Part shown: in pieces, positions 8,502 through 17,330 of the stretch
Numbering within the stretch: the stretch's first letter is position 1
Layout of the letters: each line of letters begins with the position of its first letter
Assembly (NCBI GenBank): GCA_002825465.1
Contig: PJER01000003.1
Span: 68,982-132,981 of the forward strand
Direction: 5' to 3'
From: Candidatus Thorarchaeota archaeon MP8T_1
GTDB lineage: Archaea; Asgardarchaeota; Thorarchaeia; Thorarchaeales; Thorarchaeaceae
Length of the DNA stretch: 64,000 nt
The notes under the pieces: model-generated
What the model was told of the DNA's origin: nothing
Databases searched by the model: none
What the model saw: only the letters and a program-made list of their open reading frames with translations
Position numbers and translations under genes: made by a program

Positions 8502-11500
8502 ATGAGCTCTTCTGAGGATACATCGGAAATGAAGTTACCATTTCCACATGGCATCGAGGTAGAGCTTCAAGTAATTAGAAAAGATGGGTCATGGATTCGA
8601 GGAGAAGATATCTTAGATGTCTTCGATAAGATTGTATCAAGTGCCAAGAGTCATCTTGATAAAAAGATACGGTCGTCATCTGTAGCATCTGTCAAAGATA
8701 AGTACAGTCATAGTGCGCAAACAGAGGAAGGGGAGCGCGGTTCACGGATTGTGGCAACATATTTGGATCCATCAGGTGCTACAAAAGAATATACACTTCT
8801 TGGTCACGATCCCAATGTAACTAGCCTTACGTGGATACTAGAAATTGCTACACCACCTTGTACTACTTTGGAAGAACTTGCTTGGTGGGTTCAAACATTG
8901 ATAGCAATATCCTATGAATCACTCCCGAAAGATTCGCAAGCAATTCTCGTTTCCACTGGATTAAATCCTACTCAAGAATATCTACGTAATCTTTCCTTTG
9001 GAGAACATCATCACATCTTGAGTCCTTCAATAGATGAGAGGACTAAGATTGCAGTGTACAATATGATTCGTAATTTTATACCACATTTGATTGCTCTATC
9101 TGTCAACTCACCATTTGTAAACAAAGCTCCAAGTGATGAGATTTCGATTGATGAAGAAGGTAAAGTCAGAGCACCTAGATGTAAGCGCTCAATCAGACTC
9201 TTCAGGAATACAACACAAATGGGACCAACAAATGAGTTTGAATTGATCCCTCATATTACCACGGCAGATAAAGATGCATTTGCAAAACATGTGAATCGCA
9301 GTTATGCACGTATGGTCGATATGTATCCCTATACAGATTATGGAACAATCGAGCTGAGAGTATTTGATACACAACTAAGTATTCCGAGAAGAATGGGTTT
9401 AGCACTTATCCTTCAGGCCTTAGCTTTGAAAGCCCAAAAAATGACTGAAAAAGGAGAATCAATCCCAGATGTGGGAGCGCAGACTCTTGCCGCAAACAGG
9501 GCTTCAGCGGTTTCAGCTGGCCTTTGGGGACCATTTCGTTCGAGCGAAGGAACTGATGAGTATAACAATATCTACAATCATCAGATTACTGATACCGGTC
9601 AAATCAATTCATCACGGCGAAATCGATTCCTGGGTGATGCTGTTATATCTATGTTCTATATGATCAGAGAAGAATTAGAGGAGCTTAACATCGTTGAAAA
9701 TCCCTTCATGCAGGCACTACTTGCATCGGTCTTTGGAAGTGATTTTTCAGTACCAAGAACAACTGGTGCAGATTTCCAACTTGATGTCTATGCAAGGTCC
9801 GATTTCAATATGGTTGTTCTCTTGAAGCAACTTGCAGAGGTTACAAGAGAGTGTAGCACAAACTGGCTATACGATCCGATTGAAGGAACCCCCCATCTTC
9901 CAACATGGCTATGCTGGTGGAAGGGACTAGAACCTGAAATCATTACAGATACAGACAGACCCTTTGCGGGACAAGATGTTCAGTTCTCAATTATTGTGCG
10001 TAATTCAACTGGTAGAACTATGGAGAATATGAGCATTGTTTATTCAGTGGAAGATTCAGATAGAAAGGTCGTTGATGGGAATATACTCGCCATTCCAAAT
10101 ATCCTAGCTGGCGAAATACATGTTTCTACTGTGACTTTTTCAACTAGAAAGGACACTTCAGCATACAACGTAATCGCAGAAGTTGGTTTTGCTGGTCGTC
10201 AGGTCAATATTGCAAGTACGATTAATATGTACTGGATGAAGGCATCCATCAAACCAGGAACAACAACCCAATTTGCAGATGGAAGAACTCCAGTTCTCTT
10301 TACAAGCGAAATCGAAACTAACTATCCGATGAAATCATTAGTAACCTGTGAGGTCAGGTTGTTAGCTCCAAATTTGGAGAGAGTCATCACTGGACTTACT
10401 GGTTCTTTTGAGGTCGAAGGTGGAGACCGCACTGTGATAGATAGTTCGCAATTTCCAACACTTCTGATACCACCAGATGCAGCAGAAGGTGTTGAAAGAT
10501 GTGTGCTTCAATTGAAACTTCTCAATGAGGAAGATATAGAAATTGCAGAATCAACTTCCAAACCATTCTATGTTGGATTTGTTAGAACAGGACCACAAAT
10601 ACTGATTGATTCTGACTTGAAGAGTACCTATACTCCAGGGGATTATATCTCAGGCAATATTATCGTGAGTGATAAGAATAAAGTCATCGAATCTCCAGCA
10701 AAATTGCATATCGAGTACATAGCGGATTCAGGTCAAATAATTGAGATTGAGAGTTACATATTCGAAGAATTTCATGACAGTGAAGTAAACTTCCAATGGC
10801 GAGTGCCACAATTTGATTCTGGACAACAATCTGATAGAGTCGGTCTTCTGCGAGCTCGAGTATCAATGAGAGGGCAGAATGTAACTACATCAGAATCTGA
10901 TAGGTTCAGTATTGAATACCTCTCAACGCGAGTGAATATTGATTCCTTACGAGCACCAAAACGAGCACATATTGGAGGCAAAATTTCAGGTTGGTTACGC
11001 ATCAGAAGAAATACTGAACAAGGAGACCCTGCTTTTCTTACAATGTCCCTTATCTTTCCAAATGGAGAGGAGTTTGTTGTACTTCGTCAGCAAGTGAAAC
11101 AGAGTAAGAATCTATCACTTGCTTTTGGACCTCTGACAATCCCTGCACCTAAATCATCACCCATTCCAAAATCGATTACACTATCTGCAACTCTGAGCTA
11201 TGCAGGTATGGAGATAGATAAACGAACATTGGAAATTGACCTAGTGGGAGGACCAGCATCAGACATTGCATCCATCAATTTCATCGGTTTACCAAACTAT
11301 GTTGTTCCAGATCAATTGCTACAAGTAACCGCCCAAATCAGTAGCAACATGGAAAAAAATAGGGAGTGTGAACTTTCAATCGAATTGGAATCAATAGGAG
11401 GAATTACATCGATACTTACAAGGACTATAGACCTCGAACTTGGTAAGCAAAAGATGATTCCGATTCCTCTACGAATCCCACTGATTGCAGAAATGAGTAC

Positions 11501-11927
11501 TGCTCATCTAAAAGCAAGTCTATATTGCAAGAACGAGTCAGCTAGCTTTAGTCAAAGATTCAAGGTTAAAGCAATCGAGACTCCATTCTTTAAAATCGAT
11601 TTCACAATTCTAAATGAATCTGATGAAGAAATTCCCGGACTCGTAGCAAGATTAAGTCCAGTAATTCTCGTTAGCAATATCGAAAGTGCTAGAGAGGGAT
11701 TAGAGAATCTAAAATTGCATTTGCGTGTTATGTCTCGTAGAGATATCATAAAAGAATTTGAACTTCCTATTAGCTCCGAAAAAGTGAATATTCTGAGGAC
11801 TAACTGGTTGACACCACCTATCGATGTTGTCACAGGATTCTATGTTGATGCAGTAATCTCGCAGAATAATCATCAACTTCCAAAGCGTGCTATTGAGGTC
11901 AATCGAAAACAATTCACAGTTTACTGA
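8502..11927 (+). CDS. Glutamate-cysteine ligase-like (GCS2/YbdK) enzyme fused to an array of Ig-like domains
   Basis: 1141 residues. Residues about 10-470 resemble the GCS2 carboxylate-amine ligase family: GIEVELQ near the N terminus, a histidine-rich GEHHHIL, PHLIALSVNSPF, TQMGPTNEFELIPH and YGTIELRVFD. This family joins an amino acid gamma-carboxylate to an amine using ATP. From about 475 to the end lie several repeated beta-sandwich units of CARDB/Ig type. They have no signal peptide or membrane segment, so the array is apparently cytoplasmic. ATG 8502 is chosen over GTG 8493 because AGGTGAT at 8491-8497, overlapping the upstream stop, is correctly spaced. The gene is tightly coupled to the amidohydrolase-like gene before it. 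The fusion is unusual; the substrate cannot be read from sequence. Confidence 0.75.
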   Translation: MSSSEDTSEMKLPFPHGIEVELQVIRKDGSWIRGEDILDVFDKIVSSAKSHLDKKIRSSSVASVKDKYSHSAQTEEGERGSRIVATYLDPSGATKEYTLLGHDPNVTSLTWILEIATPPCTTLEELAWWVQTLIAISYESLPKDSQAILVSTGLNPTQEYLRNLSFGEHHHILSPSIDERTKIAVYNMIRNFIPHLIALSVNSPFVNKAPSDEISIDEEGKVRAPRCKRSIRLFRNTTQMGPTNEFELIPHITTADKDAFAKHVNRSYARMVDMYPYTDYGTIELRVFDTQLSIPRRMGLALILQALALKAQKMTEKGESIPDVGAQTLAANRASAVSAGLWGPFRSSEGTDEYNNIYNHQITDTGQINSSRRNRFLGDAVISMFYMIREELEELNIVENPFMQALLASVFGSDFSVPRTTGADFQLDVYARSDFNMVVLLKQLAEVTRECSTNWLYDPIEGTPHLPTWLCWWKGLEPEIITDTDRPFAGQDVQFSIIVRNSTGRTMENMSIVYSVEDSDRKVVDGNILAIPNILAGEIHVSTVTFSTRKDTSAYNVIAEVGFAGRQVNIASTINMYWMKASIKPGTTTQFADGRTPVLFTSEIETNYPMKSLVTCEVRLLAPNLERVITGLTGSFEVEGGDRTVIDSSQFPTLLIPPDAAEGVERCVLQLKLLNEEDIEIAESTSKPFYVGFVRTGPQILIDSDLKSTYTPGDYISGNIIVSDKNKVIESPAKLHIEYIADSGQIIEIESYIFEEFHDSEVNFQWRVPQFDSGQQSDRVGLLRARVSMRGQNVTTSESDRFSIEYLSTRVNIDSLRAPKRAHIGGKISGWLRIRRNTEQGDPAFLTMSLIFPNGEEFVVLRQQVKQSKNLSLAFGPLTIPAPKSSPIPKSITLSATLSYAGMEIDKRTLEIDLVGGPASDIASINFIGLPNYVVPDQLLQVTAQISSNMEKNRECELSIELESIGGITSILTRTIDLELGKQKMIPIPLRIPLIAEMSTAHLKASLYCKNESASFSQRFKVKAIETPFFKIDFTILNESDEEIPGLVARLSPVILVSNIESAREGLENLKLHLRVMSRRDIIKEFELPISSEKVNILRTNWLTPPIDVVTGFYVDAVISQNNHQLPKRAIEVNRKQFTVY

Positions 11928-12280
11928 GATATTTGTGGCAGCTATTATATGACTATAAAACAATTAAAATTCTTAAAATCAAAAATAAAGGACTCATAAC
12001 TCTCTTTTTTAACTCTACGAATAAATCGGCCAATGTCGAATCGAACTTCACTTGAATGCCATTCGACGTATGACGTAGTTCCTATGAAAATTCTTATATT
12101 GGCTAAGAATACCCTCAGATTTGATATATCTAAGGCAAAGCTATAAATGCAAAAATTGAGCCGAAATGTGATAATCGGGCGATTAGCTAACGATAATATA
12201 TGCTCATAGAACATTCGATGAAGTTTACAATGATATGACCTAAGTTTGAAGACGATGTAGTATGTTTGGATGTGAGATGA
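11928..12280. other. 353-base AT-rich intergenic region, no gene seen
   Basis: I find no convincing coding sequence or structural RNA here. It contains TATA-like stretches (for example CTATAAATG near 12141) that could serve the DUF92 gene at 12281. An inverted repeat GTCGAAT (12035-12041) / ATTCGAC (12061-12067) with a 19-base spacer is a possible operator. GTGAGATGA just before 12281 is a weak ribosome site. Confidence 0.4.
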
Positions 12281-13267
12281 ATGTTTGAGATGCTTACTCA
12301 TCCGGCTGTTTCCGGATTATTGGTAATGACTCTTATCGGAGCATTAGCTTACAAGGCTCATTTTGTTGATATATCAGGTCTATTTGCAGCCTTTGTTGTC
12401 GGATTTACTATTTGGTACACAGGAGGACCAGCATCGTTCGTTATAGTTCTCTTCTTCTTCATGAGTGCAGGAGTTGCGACCAAGTACAAGTACAAAGCGA
12501 AGATGCAGAAGAATGTCGCACAAGAAGGGAAAGGTAAGAGATCATGGGTCAATGTATTCGGAAGCGGCATTATTCCAATGATATTCTCAATAGCAATGTA
12601 CATCGCCGCCATGTTCCCAAATCTTGCAGCCGCAGGTTGGCCATTCTTCCTATTTGGCGGATATGTTGGCTCTGTAGCAACAACTAGTGCAGATACTTTG
12701 GCAAGTGAAATTGGAGTTTTCAGTAAGAGCAAACCAAGACTCATAACTAATCTTCGACGTAAAGTACCAGGTGGTACTATTGGTGCAGTATCATTGCTCG
12801 GAGAAGGAGTTGCTATTGTTGCTGGACTCTTCATTGGAGTCATTGCAATAATTTTTGCACTACTCGCACCTACATGGATTCCGGGCCTGGTATCATCTAA
12901 AAGCACAATAGTTTGGTGGCTGCCTGGTTCAGTAGTAGCTGAAACCACTATAATCTGGGAGTATGTCCTATTCCTTGTACCGCTCTCTATATTGACTGCA
13001 TTTATTGGATGTAATCTTGATAGCTTTCTTGGAGCAGTCTTTCAGAATAGATTTGTCTGTGAAATTTGTGGAGCAGTCACCGACAAAGAATTCCATTGCG
13101 AATACGAAACAAAGTACATTGGAGGGTTCAAGAAGTTCACCAATATGCATGTGAATCTTGGATCATCTGGACTCGGAGCGACACTTGGAATTGTATTAGG
13201 TGCAGGACTCTTTGTTTGGATTCTTGGTGGCCTATTCTTCTGGATTGCCGCATCATCAAGTAACTAA
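12281..13267 (+). CDS. DUF92 / TMEM19-family polytopic membrane protein
   Basis: 328 residues with about seven membrane helices. The family signature is clear: TTSADTLASEIG at about 145-157, followed by RRKVPGGTIGAVSLLGEG. DUF92 includes the plant phytyl-phosphate kinase VTE6 and eukaryotic TMEM19. In archaea a role in phosphorylating prenyl phosphates (for example geranylgeranyl phosphate) is possible but not shown here. A cytoplasmic or luminal loop near the C terminus has CEICGAVTDKEFHCEY, three cysteines and a histidine that could bind a metal. Start ATG 12281; an ATG three codons later is an alternative. The 3' end overlaps the convergent regulator gene by 12 bases. Confidence 0.85.
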   Translation: MFEMLTHPAVSGLLVMTLIGALAYKAHFVDISGLFAAFVVGFTIWYTGGPASFVIVLFFFMSAGVATKYKYKAKMQKNVAQEGKGKRSWVNVFGSGIIPMIFSIAMYIAAMFPNLAAAGWPFFLFGGYVGSVATTSADTLASEIGVFSKSKPRLITNLRRKVPGGTIGAVSLLGEGVAIVAGLFIGVIAIIFALLAPTWIPGLVSSKSTIVWWLPGSVVAETTIIWEYVLFLVPLSILTAFIGCNLDSFLGAVFQNRFVCEICGAVTDKEFHCEYETKYIGGFKKFTNMHVNLGSSGLGATLGIVLGAGLFVWILGGLFFWIAASSSN

Positions 13268-14584
13268 GTGATCCCGTTCATAACTGATTGCAAATTTCAT
13301 AGCCTTCAGAATTTCCCAACCTTCAGCCATTTTTTGAAGAAATCCAGCGACAAACCATTCGGTTATTTCTTTTACTGATGAATTACAATCTACATAGTTT
13401 GTCACACCATTTTCTATAATACGATATTTACTTGCTGTTTCTCGAAGGATAATGTTGGCCTGTGTTATATTCTGTATCTTCTGAATTGGTCTTGGTGCGA
13501 TTGATTTCTTGATATAACCCCAAGTTCGATTTGAGATTAATAGATTGTCAACTTGTGACAGCATTGGTTTTAACTTGTTCAGACCGAGTTCCCAATAGGG
13601 AATAGAACATCTATAGAGAATAGGGATTCCTTGTGCTTTTGCATTTGCTGCAATCGAAGAAGCAATCTCTAGGAATACTTCACCAATATAGATTGCTTTA
13701 GTTTTTTCAAGTATTTCCCAAGGAACTTGTTTTGGTGACGATATAGAGAGGGATGTGTTTTGACCAATTCCAACAAGAGTTCGAGACCCTTTTGGTTCAC
13801 TTATGATAATCGAGTTATTGGTCTGTTTGTCAGCATCGACAACTATGTGGCGAACATCTACATCAGCTTGGATCATACGTGTTATTATATCCCACCCGTC
13901 GATATCATTACCCACTGAAGAAACAAGGGTCGTCTCAAATCCCCCCCTAGCAAGTGCTTGTGCAAGTTCGACAGTAGGACCTCCAGACCTACGAACAGGG
14001 TATTTACAACTTGTAAGACTGCCTGAAAGAGGTAGTTTTTCACACTCCACTTCAGTATAGAATGCAGATGCACCAAAGAGAAGAAAGTCAGGAGCAGTGT
14101 AAGCTTTCGAGCCTTCTAGAATAGCTTTAGCTCTGGTCCTTGCGAATATTCGAAAGAGATTGGACTCAGGAAGTCCTTGTTCACGATAAATTGTTGATAA
14201 TCGGATTAGATAGTCTTCTAACAGATAGGATGTCAATTCTTCGACATCGGAGGGAAGTCCCTCAAAAAAGAAGCGAGCAAGCCCCCATCCATTCTTTGTA
14301 AGCTCATGAAAGACCACCCGTTTTCCTTTGTGTAAAGTAGTTCCTGTTTTGATAAGATCAAATTGGCTCATTGTCTTGAGATATGCGAGAATGCTCTTGT
14401 TGGAATGAGATAATTTTTCAACCAAGTCTCTTTGCAATACTTTTCCGGTTTCATCAAAACTTGATAGAACACTCCGAGCTAGTCTTGAAGCAAGAACAGA
14501 TCTAATGAATTCATCGCGACGTTCGGGATCATCAGGTAAAAAGAGGAGATATGGCCAAAGAGACTCAGTTTTTTCCTTCTGCAT
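13256..14584 (-). CDS. Winged-helix protein fused to a degenerate PfkB/ribokinase-like domain, likely sugar- or nucleoside-sensing regulator
   Basis: 442 residues from the ATG at 14584; a TTG at 14602 is possible but lacks support. Residues about 15-110 look like a winged-helix DNA-binding domain (VEKLSHSNKSILAYLKTM then a wing). Residues about 155-435 follow the ribokinase fold: GGPTVELAQALARGG, VGNDIDGWDIITRMI, and TNNSIIISEPKGSRTL. The catalytic anion-hole motif D-T-x-G-A-G-D, expected before the last helix, is replaced by DCNSSVKEITEWFVAG, so phosphoryl transfer is unlikely. The kinase fold probably serves as a ligand sensor. The gene is divergent from an ECF-S-like membrane protein with about 100 bases of shared promoter DNA, so regulation of that transporter is the natural inference. 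Confidence 0.75.
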   Translation of the reverse strand: MQKEKTESLWPYLLFLPDDPERRDEFIRSVLASRLARSVLSSFDETGKVLQRDLVEKLSHSNKSILAYLKTMSQFDLIKTGTTLHKGKRVVFHELTKNGWGLARFFFEGLPSDVEELTSYLLEDYLIRLSTIYREQGLPESNLFRIFARTRAKAILEGSKAYTAPDFLLFGASAFYTEVECEKLPLSGSLTSCKYPVRRSGGPTVELAQALARGGFETTLVSSVGNDIDGWDIITRMIQADVDVRHIVVDADKQTNNSIIISEPKGSRTLVGIGQNTSLSISSPKQVPWEILEKTKAIYIGEVFLEIASSIAANAKAQGIPILYRCSIPYWELGLNKLKPMLSQVDNLLISNRTWGYIKKSIAPRPIQKIQNITQANIILRETASKYRIIENGVTNYVDCNSSVKEITEWFVAGFLQKMAEGWEILKAMKFAISYERDHLVT

Positions 14585-14682
14585 TATTCCCAACACCTTC
14601 AAATATTGGTTTTACAGCAAGATTTAGTGTACAAATATACCTATGTAGTTTACTAATGTACACTGAATTAGGAGAAATCGTG

Positions 14683-15486
14683 ATGTCTGGATTTACGAAA
14701 TCAATAGCATACCCATGGGCACTCACTGGTATCTTTGGTGCATTTCATCTAGTACTAACTTTCATCCCATTCTCAGTCTTAGGAATGGGCGGAGGGTTTC
14801 TAACATGGGGGATGGTGTCAGCAGCAATTGTTGGATTCTTTCTAGGTCCATTCTTTGGGACAATTGCAGTGCTTGTTGGCTCACTGATAGGAACCGGTAT
14901 CTTCAATCTTGGAGGAATTTTAGGACCAATTGTTCCTGTCTTAGCTCCAACTGCTGGAGCTTTTGCAGCGGGTGCTTTACGAACAGGTAGGGTGCGTGAA
15001 CTCGTAGTTGTGTATCTAATCTCAATTATTGCCTATCTTATAGGGCCAATCGGAATCTCAGGATTCGTATTCATTTGGCTTCATCTGATAACATTCGTGA
15101 TCATTATCATTTTACTGATTCCACAAATCTACAATAAACTAGAAGAGTCCATTACGTTTGAAAAAGGGAGAAATCTAAAATTAATGCCTGTAGCTGTATT
15201 CCTATTTAGCTTCATAGCATTAATGACAGATCACATTGTAGGGAATGCTGCAACAATCTATTACTTCTACTATTTTGGTGCGACAGATGCAGCAACACTT
15301 CTTACATGGTGGCTTCCAATTACATTTGTCTATCCAGTGGAGAGACTATTAGCAACAGGTCTACTTGGACTCGTGGTAATAGCAGCAGGAGAAGCAATAG
15401 TTCAAACTGGTTTTGAACTTCCTACAACTCCTTGGGAGAATCGAGAGACGCTTGAATTATCTTCAGAAGAGATTGAGGAGAGCTGA
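14683..15486 (+). CDS. Polytopic membrane protein resembling an ECF-transporter substrate-binding (S) component
   Basis: 267 residues, about six to seven membrane helices. The N-terminal part, with glycine-rich helices (GGGFLTWGMVSAAIVGFFLG, GTIAVLVGSLIGTGIF), resembles energy-coupling-factor S components, which bind vitamins, nucleosides or other small molecules in the membrane. ATG 14683 is chosen over far-upstream ATGs because GGAG at 14671-14674 is well spaced and translation from further upstream would cross the promoter. No ECF ATPases are encoded nearby, so a shared module elsewhere would be needed. The divergent neighbour is a kinase-like ligand-sensing regulator, consistent with a regulated uptake gene. 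The family assignment is moderate; a non-transport membrane protein is possible. Confidence 0.55.
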   Translation: MSGFTKSIAYPWALTGIFGAFHLVLTFIPFSVLGMGGGFLTWGMVSAAIVGFFLGPFFGTIAVLVGSLIGTGIFNLGGILGPIVPVLAPTAGAFAAGALRTGRVRELVVVYLISIIAYLIGPIGISGFVFIWLHLITFVIIIILLIPQIYNKLEESITFEKGRNLKLMPVAVFLFSFIALMTDHIVGNAATIYYFYYFGATDAATLLTWWLPITFVYPVERLLATGLLGLVVIAAGEAIVQTGFELPTTPWENRETLELSSEEIEES

Positions 15487-15543
15487 ACTAGGGAAAGACA
15501 GAATCTATCTCACAAAAATGAAAAGGAACAAAAAAAGTTCTTA

Positions 15544-15585
15544 GTCGGAGGAAACTTGCTGGCGTTCCTCCGACACCTTTTCTTC
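15544..15585 (+). terminator. Hairpin terminator after the ECF-S-like gene
   Basis: GTCGGAGGAA (15544-15553) pairs perfectly with TTCCTCCGAC (15565-15574) across an 11-base loop and is followed by a T-rich run. It isolates the membrane-protein gene from the slipin operon downstream. Confidence 0.7.
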
Positions 15586-15711
15586 ATTTTATCTATCATG
15601 TGTAGAGACTAAGATTCATAAACGCTCACGCAGATATACCCATAGCGCAGAGTCTCGGGAGGGATTCTGTTCTGTATCTACACATAGCAGTGTATACAGG
15701 AGAAACAGAAA

Positions 15712-16545
15712 TTGCAAATATTCGGTATAGATCCATTAGTTGCTGGAGTAGTCATTTTCCTTGGACTCTTCATTCTAATGTTTATTGCTAGTGGAATTAA
15801 AATACTCAAGGAGTGGGAACGGGTTGCAATCCTCAGACTTGGTAAGTATAAAGCTGTGAAAGGACCAGGAATAATCTGGGTCATGCCATTGCTAGATAAG
15901 ATAGCAATGAAAGTTTCACTACGACTTTTGACTTACGCATTCAAGACTGAAAGATCTCTTACAAAAGATAACGTACCCGTAGTAGTAGATGCGGTCATGT
16001 ACTTTCGAGTCATTGATGTTGAAAAAGCAATACTTAGTGTCGAAAGGTATACTGTCGCAGTCGAACTTGGTGCTCAAACCACCTTGCGAGAGACCACAGG
16101 TAAGGTAACCCTTGACCAGCTTCTCTCTGATAGGGATAAGATTGCACAACATCTCCAAGAACTCATAGACGAAAAGACAGAGCATTGGGGAGTCAAAGTA
16201 ACCAGTGTAGAAATTCGTGATGTTGTTATTCCCTCAGCACTTCAGGATGCTATGAGTAGAGAGGCACAAGCAGACCGAGAAGGGAGAGCAAGAATCATCT
16301 TGGCTCAAGCTGAGCTCGAAGCTGCTGAGAATATGCTCAAAGCTGCAAAGAGGTACGAGGAATCACAGGTTGGTTTTGTACTACGTACTTGGAACATCAT
16401 GCAAGAAATTTCGAAGAATGCCAACCTCATCATAATGGTACCAACCAATATCCCTGAAGTCGGTACTACCACTGGTGTGGCAGCAGCTATGTCTGCTGGA
16501 ACCGGAGGAATTAGGGTACCCAAGGATAAAGGTAAGGAAGAATAA
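15712..16545 (+). CDS. Slipin / stomatin-like SPFH (band 7) membrane protein
   Basis: 277 residues. One N-terminal membrane helix (about 10-30) precedes the SPFH domain (about 32-190), with the typical EWERVAILRLGKY start, DNVPVVVDAVMYFRV and TLDQLLSDRDKIAQ. A charged helical region (RAEAEL-type repeats such as ILAQAELEAAENMLKAAKRY) then drives oligomerisation. Slipins assemble into ring-like membrane scaffolds and work with NfeD proteins, and an NfeD-type gene follows 23 bases downstream. The start is a TTG at 15712, supported by AGGAG nine to ten bases upstream. Function in the cell is membrane microdomain organisation or protease regulation by family analogy. Confidence 0.92.
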   Translation: MQIFGIDPLVAGVVIFLGLFILMFIASGIKILKEWERVAILRLGKYKAVKGPGIIWVMPLLDKIAMKVSLRLLTYAFKTERSLTKDNVPVVVDAVMYFRVIDVEKAILSVERYTVAVELGAQTTLRETTGKVTLDQLLSDRDKIAQHLQELIDEKTEHWGVKVTSVEIRDVVIPSALQDAMSREAQADREGRARIILAQAELEAAENMLKAAKRYEESQVGFVLRTWNIMQEISKNANLIIMVPTNIPEVGTTTGVAAAMSAGTGGIRVPKDKGKEE

Positions 16546-16568
16546 GCAAACAACACGAGGTAAACAGA

Positions 16569-17282
16569 ATGGATGCATGGATCAAGATTCTCATTGTCAT
16601 GATCATGTTCTCAATGTTGAGCATGGTTATGACCGTACTATTGGTCAATCCGTTCTTCGGATTGATCATGTTAGCAGTAATCTTGACCCTAATTGTCATC
16701 AGTCTGGAACCAGCCACAGGAAAAGCAATGGCACAGGTAACTGTTCCTTTAGTTGTAATTCTCTTCGTGATGGAGATCTACTTCACCAACTTGGTATCTC
16801 CAACTCCTCTTGTATTTGATTGGTGGATGTTGTTCATCATTGGCGCACTGCTTTACATGATGTTCACATTGTTTACAGGTGGGAGTAGCTTTGTAGAGGG
16901 AGGCATGATTGATGCAAAGGTATCACTCAAACTGTTTCCATTCTATGGGGCAGCTATCTTTCTATCACTTTACTTAGATTCTACATACAAATTGACAGTG
17001 TACATAATGGCAGGAACTGTGATTGCTATGATGATGATCTATTTCGCATTTCTGCGAAATTATGATGAATGGCCTGCATATTCACAATTCAAGTATGCAG
17101 ACATTCATGCAATCACAGACATCAATCCCAAGGGAAAAGTGAAGACAGGTGCAGAGATTTGGTGGGCTAAGACCTCTGGGCCACCCATTAAATCAGGCGA
17201 AAAAGTAGTGATTGTCGGTATCACTGGAATGACCATGATTGTGGCAAGACCAGATGATGTTGTAATTGGGCAAGACCAGTAA
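16569..17282 (+). CDS. NfeD-like membrane protein with C-terminal OB-fold
   Basis: 237 residues. There are about five to six membrane helices in residues 5-160, then a soluble domain (about 175-235) with the NfeD OB-fold phrasing: TDINPKGKVKTGAEIWWAKT and GEKVVIVGITGMTMIVARP. It lacks the N-terminal ClpP-like serine protease half found in long NfeD proteins, so it is the short type. It forms an operon with the slipin gene just upstream, the widely conserved slipin-NfeD pairing. The OB domain is thought to contact the slipin. Start is ATG 16569; a hairpin terminator follows. Confidence 0.88.
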   Translation: MDAWIKILIVMIMFSMLSMVMTVLLVNPFFGLIMLAVILTLIVISLEPATGKAMAQVTVPLVVILFVMEIYFTNLVSPTPLVFDWWMLFIIGALLYMMFTLFTGGSSFVEGGMIDAKVSLKLFPFYGAAIFLSLYLDSTYKLTVYIMAGTVIAMMMIYFAFLRNYDEWPAYSQFKYADIHAITDINPKGKVKTGAEIWWAKTSGPPIKSGEKVVIVGITGMTMIVARPDDVVIGQDQ

Positions 17283-17291
17283 GAAGGAGTA

Positions 17292-17330
17292 GGGCAGTGT
17301 TCTATACTGCCCATCTCAATTATTTTTTCT
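17292..17330 (+). terminator. Terminator between the convergent NfeD and CPBP genes
   Basis: GGGCAGT (17292-17298) pairs with ACTGCCC (17306-17312) and is followed by a T-rich stretch to 17330, which overlaps the end of the convergent gene. It may serve both directions. Confidence 0.6.

Noticed and set aside
12358..12948. Long open frame on the minus strand (196 codons)
   Set aside because: It lies wholly antisense to the DUF92 gene, whose family motifs and membrane helices are clear; the reverse frame has no recognisable features.
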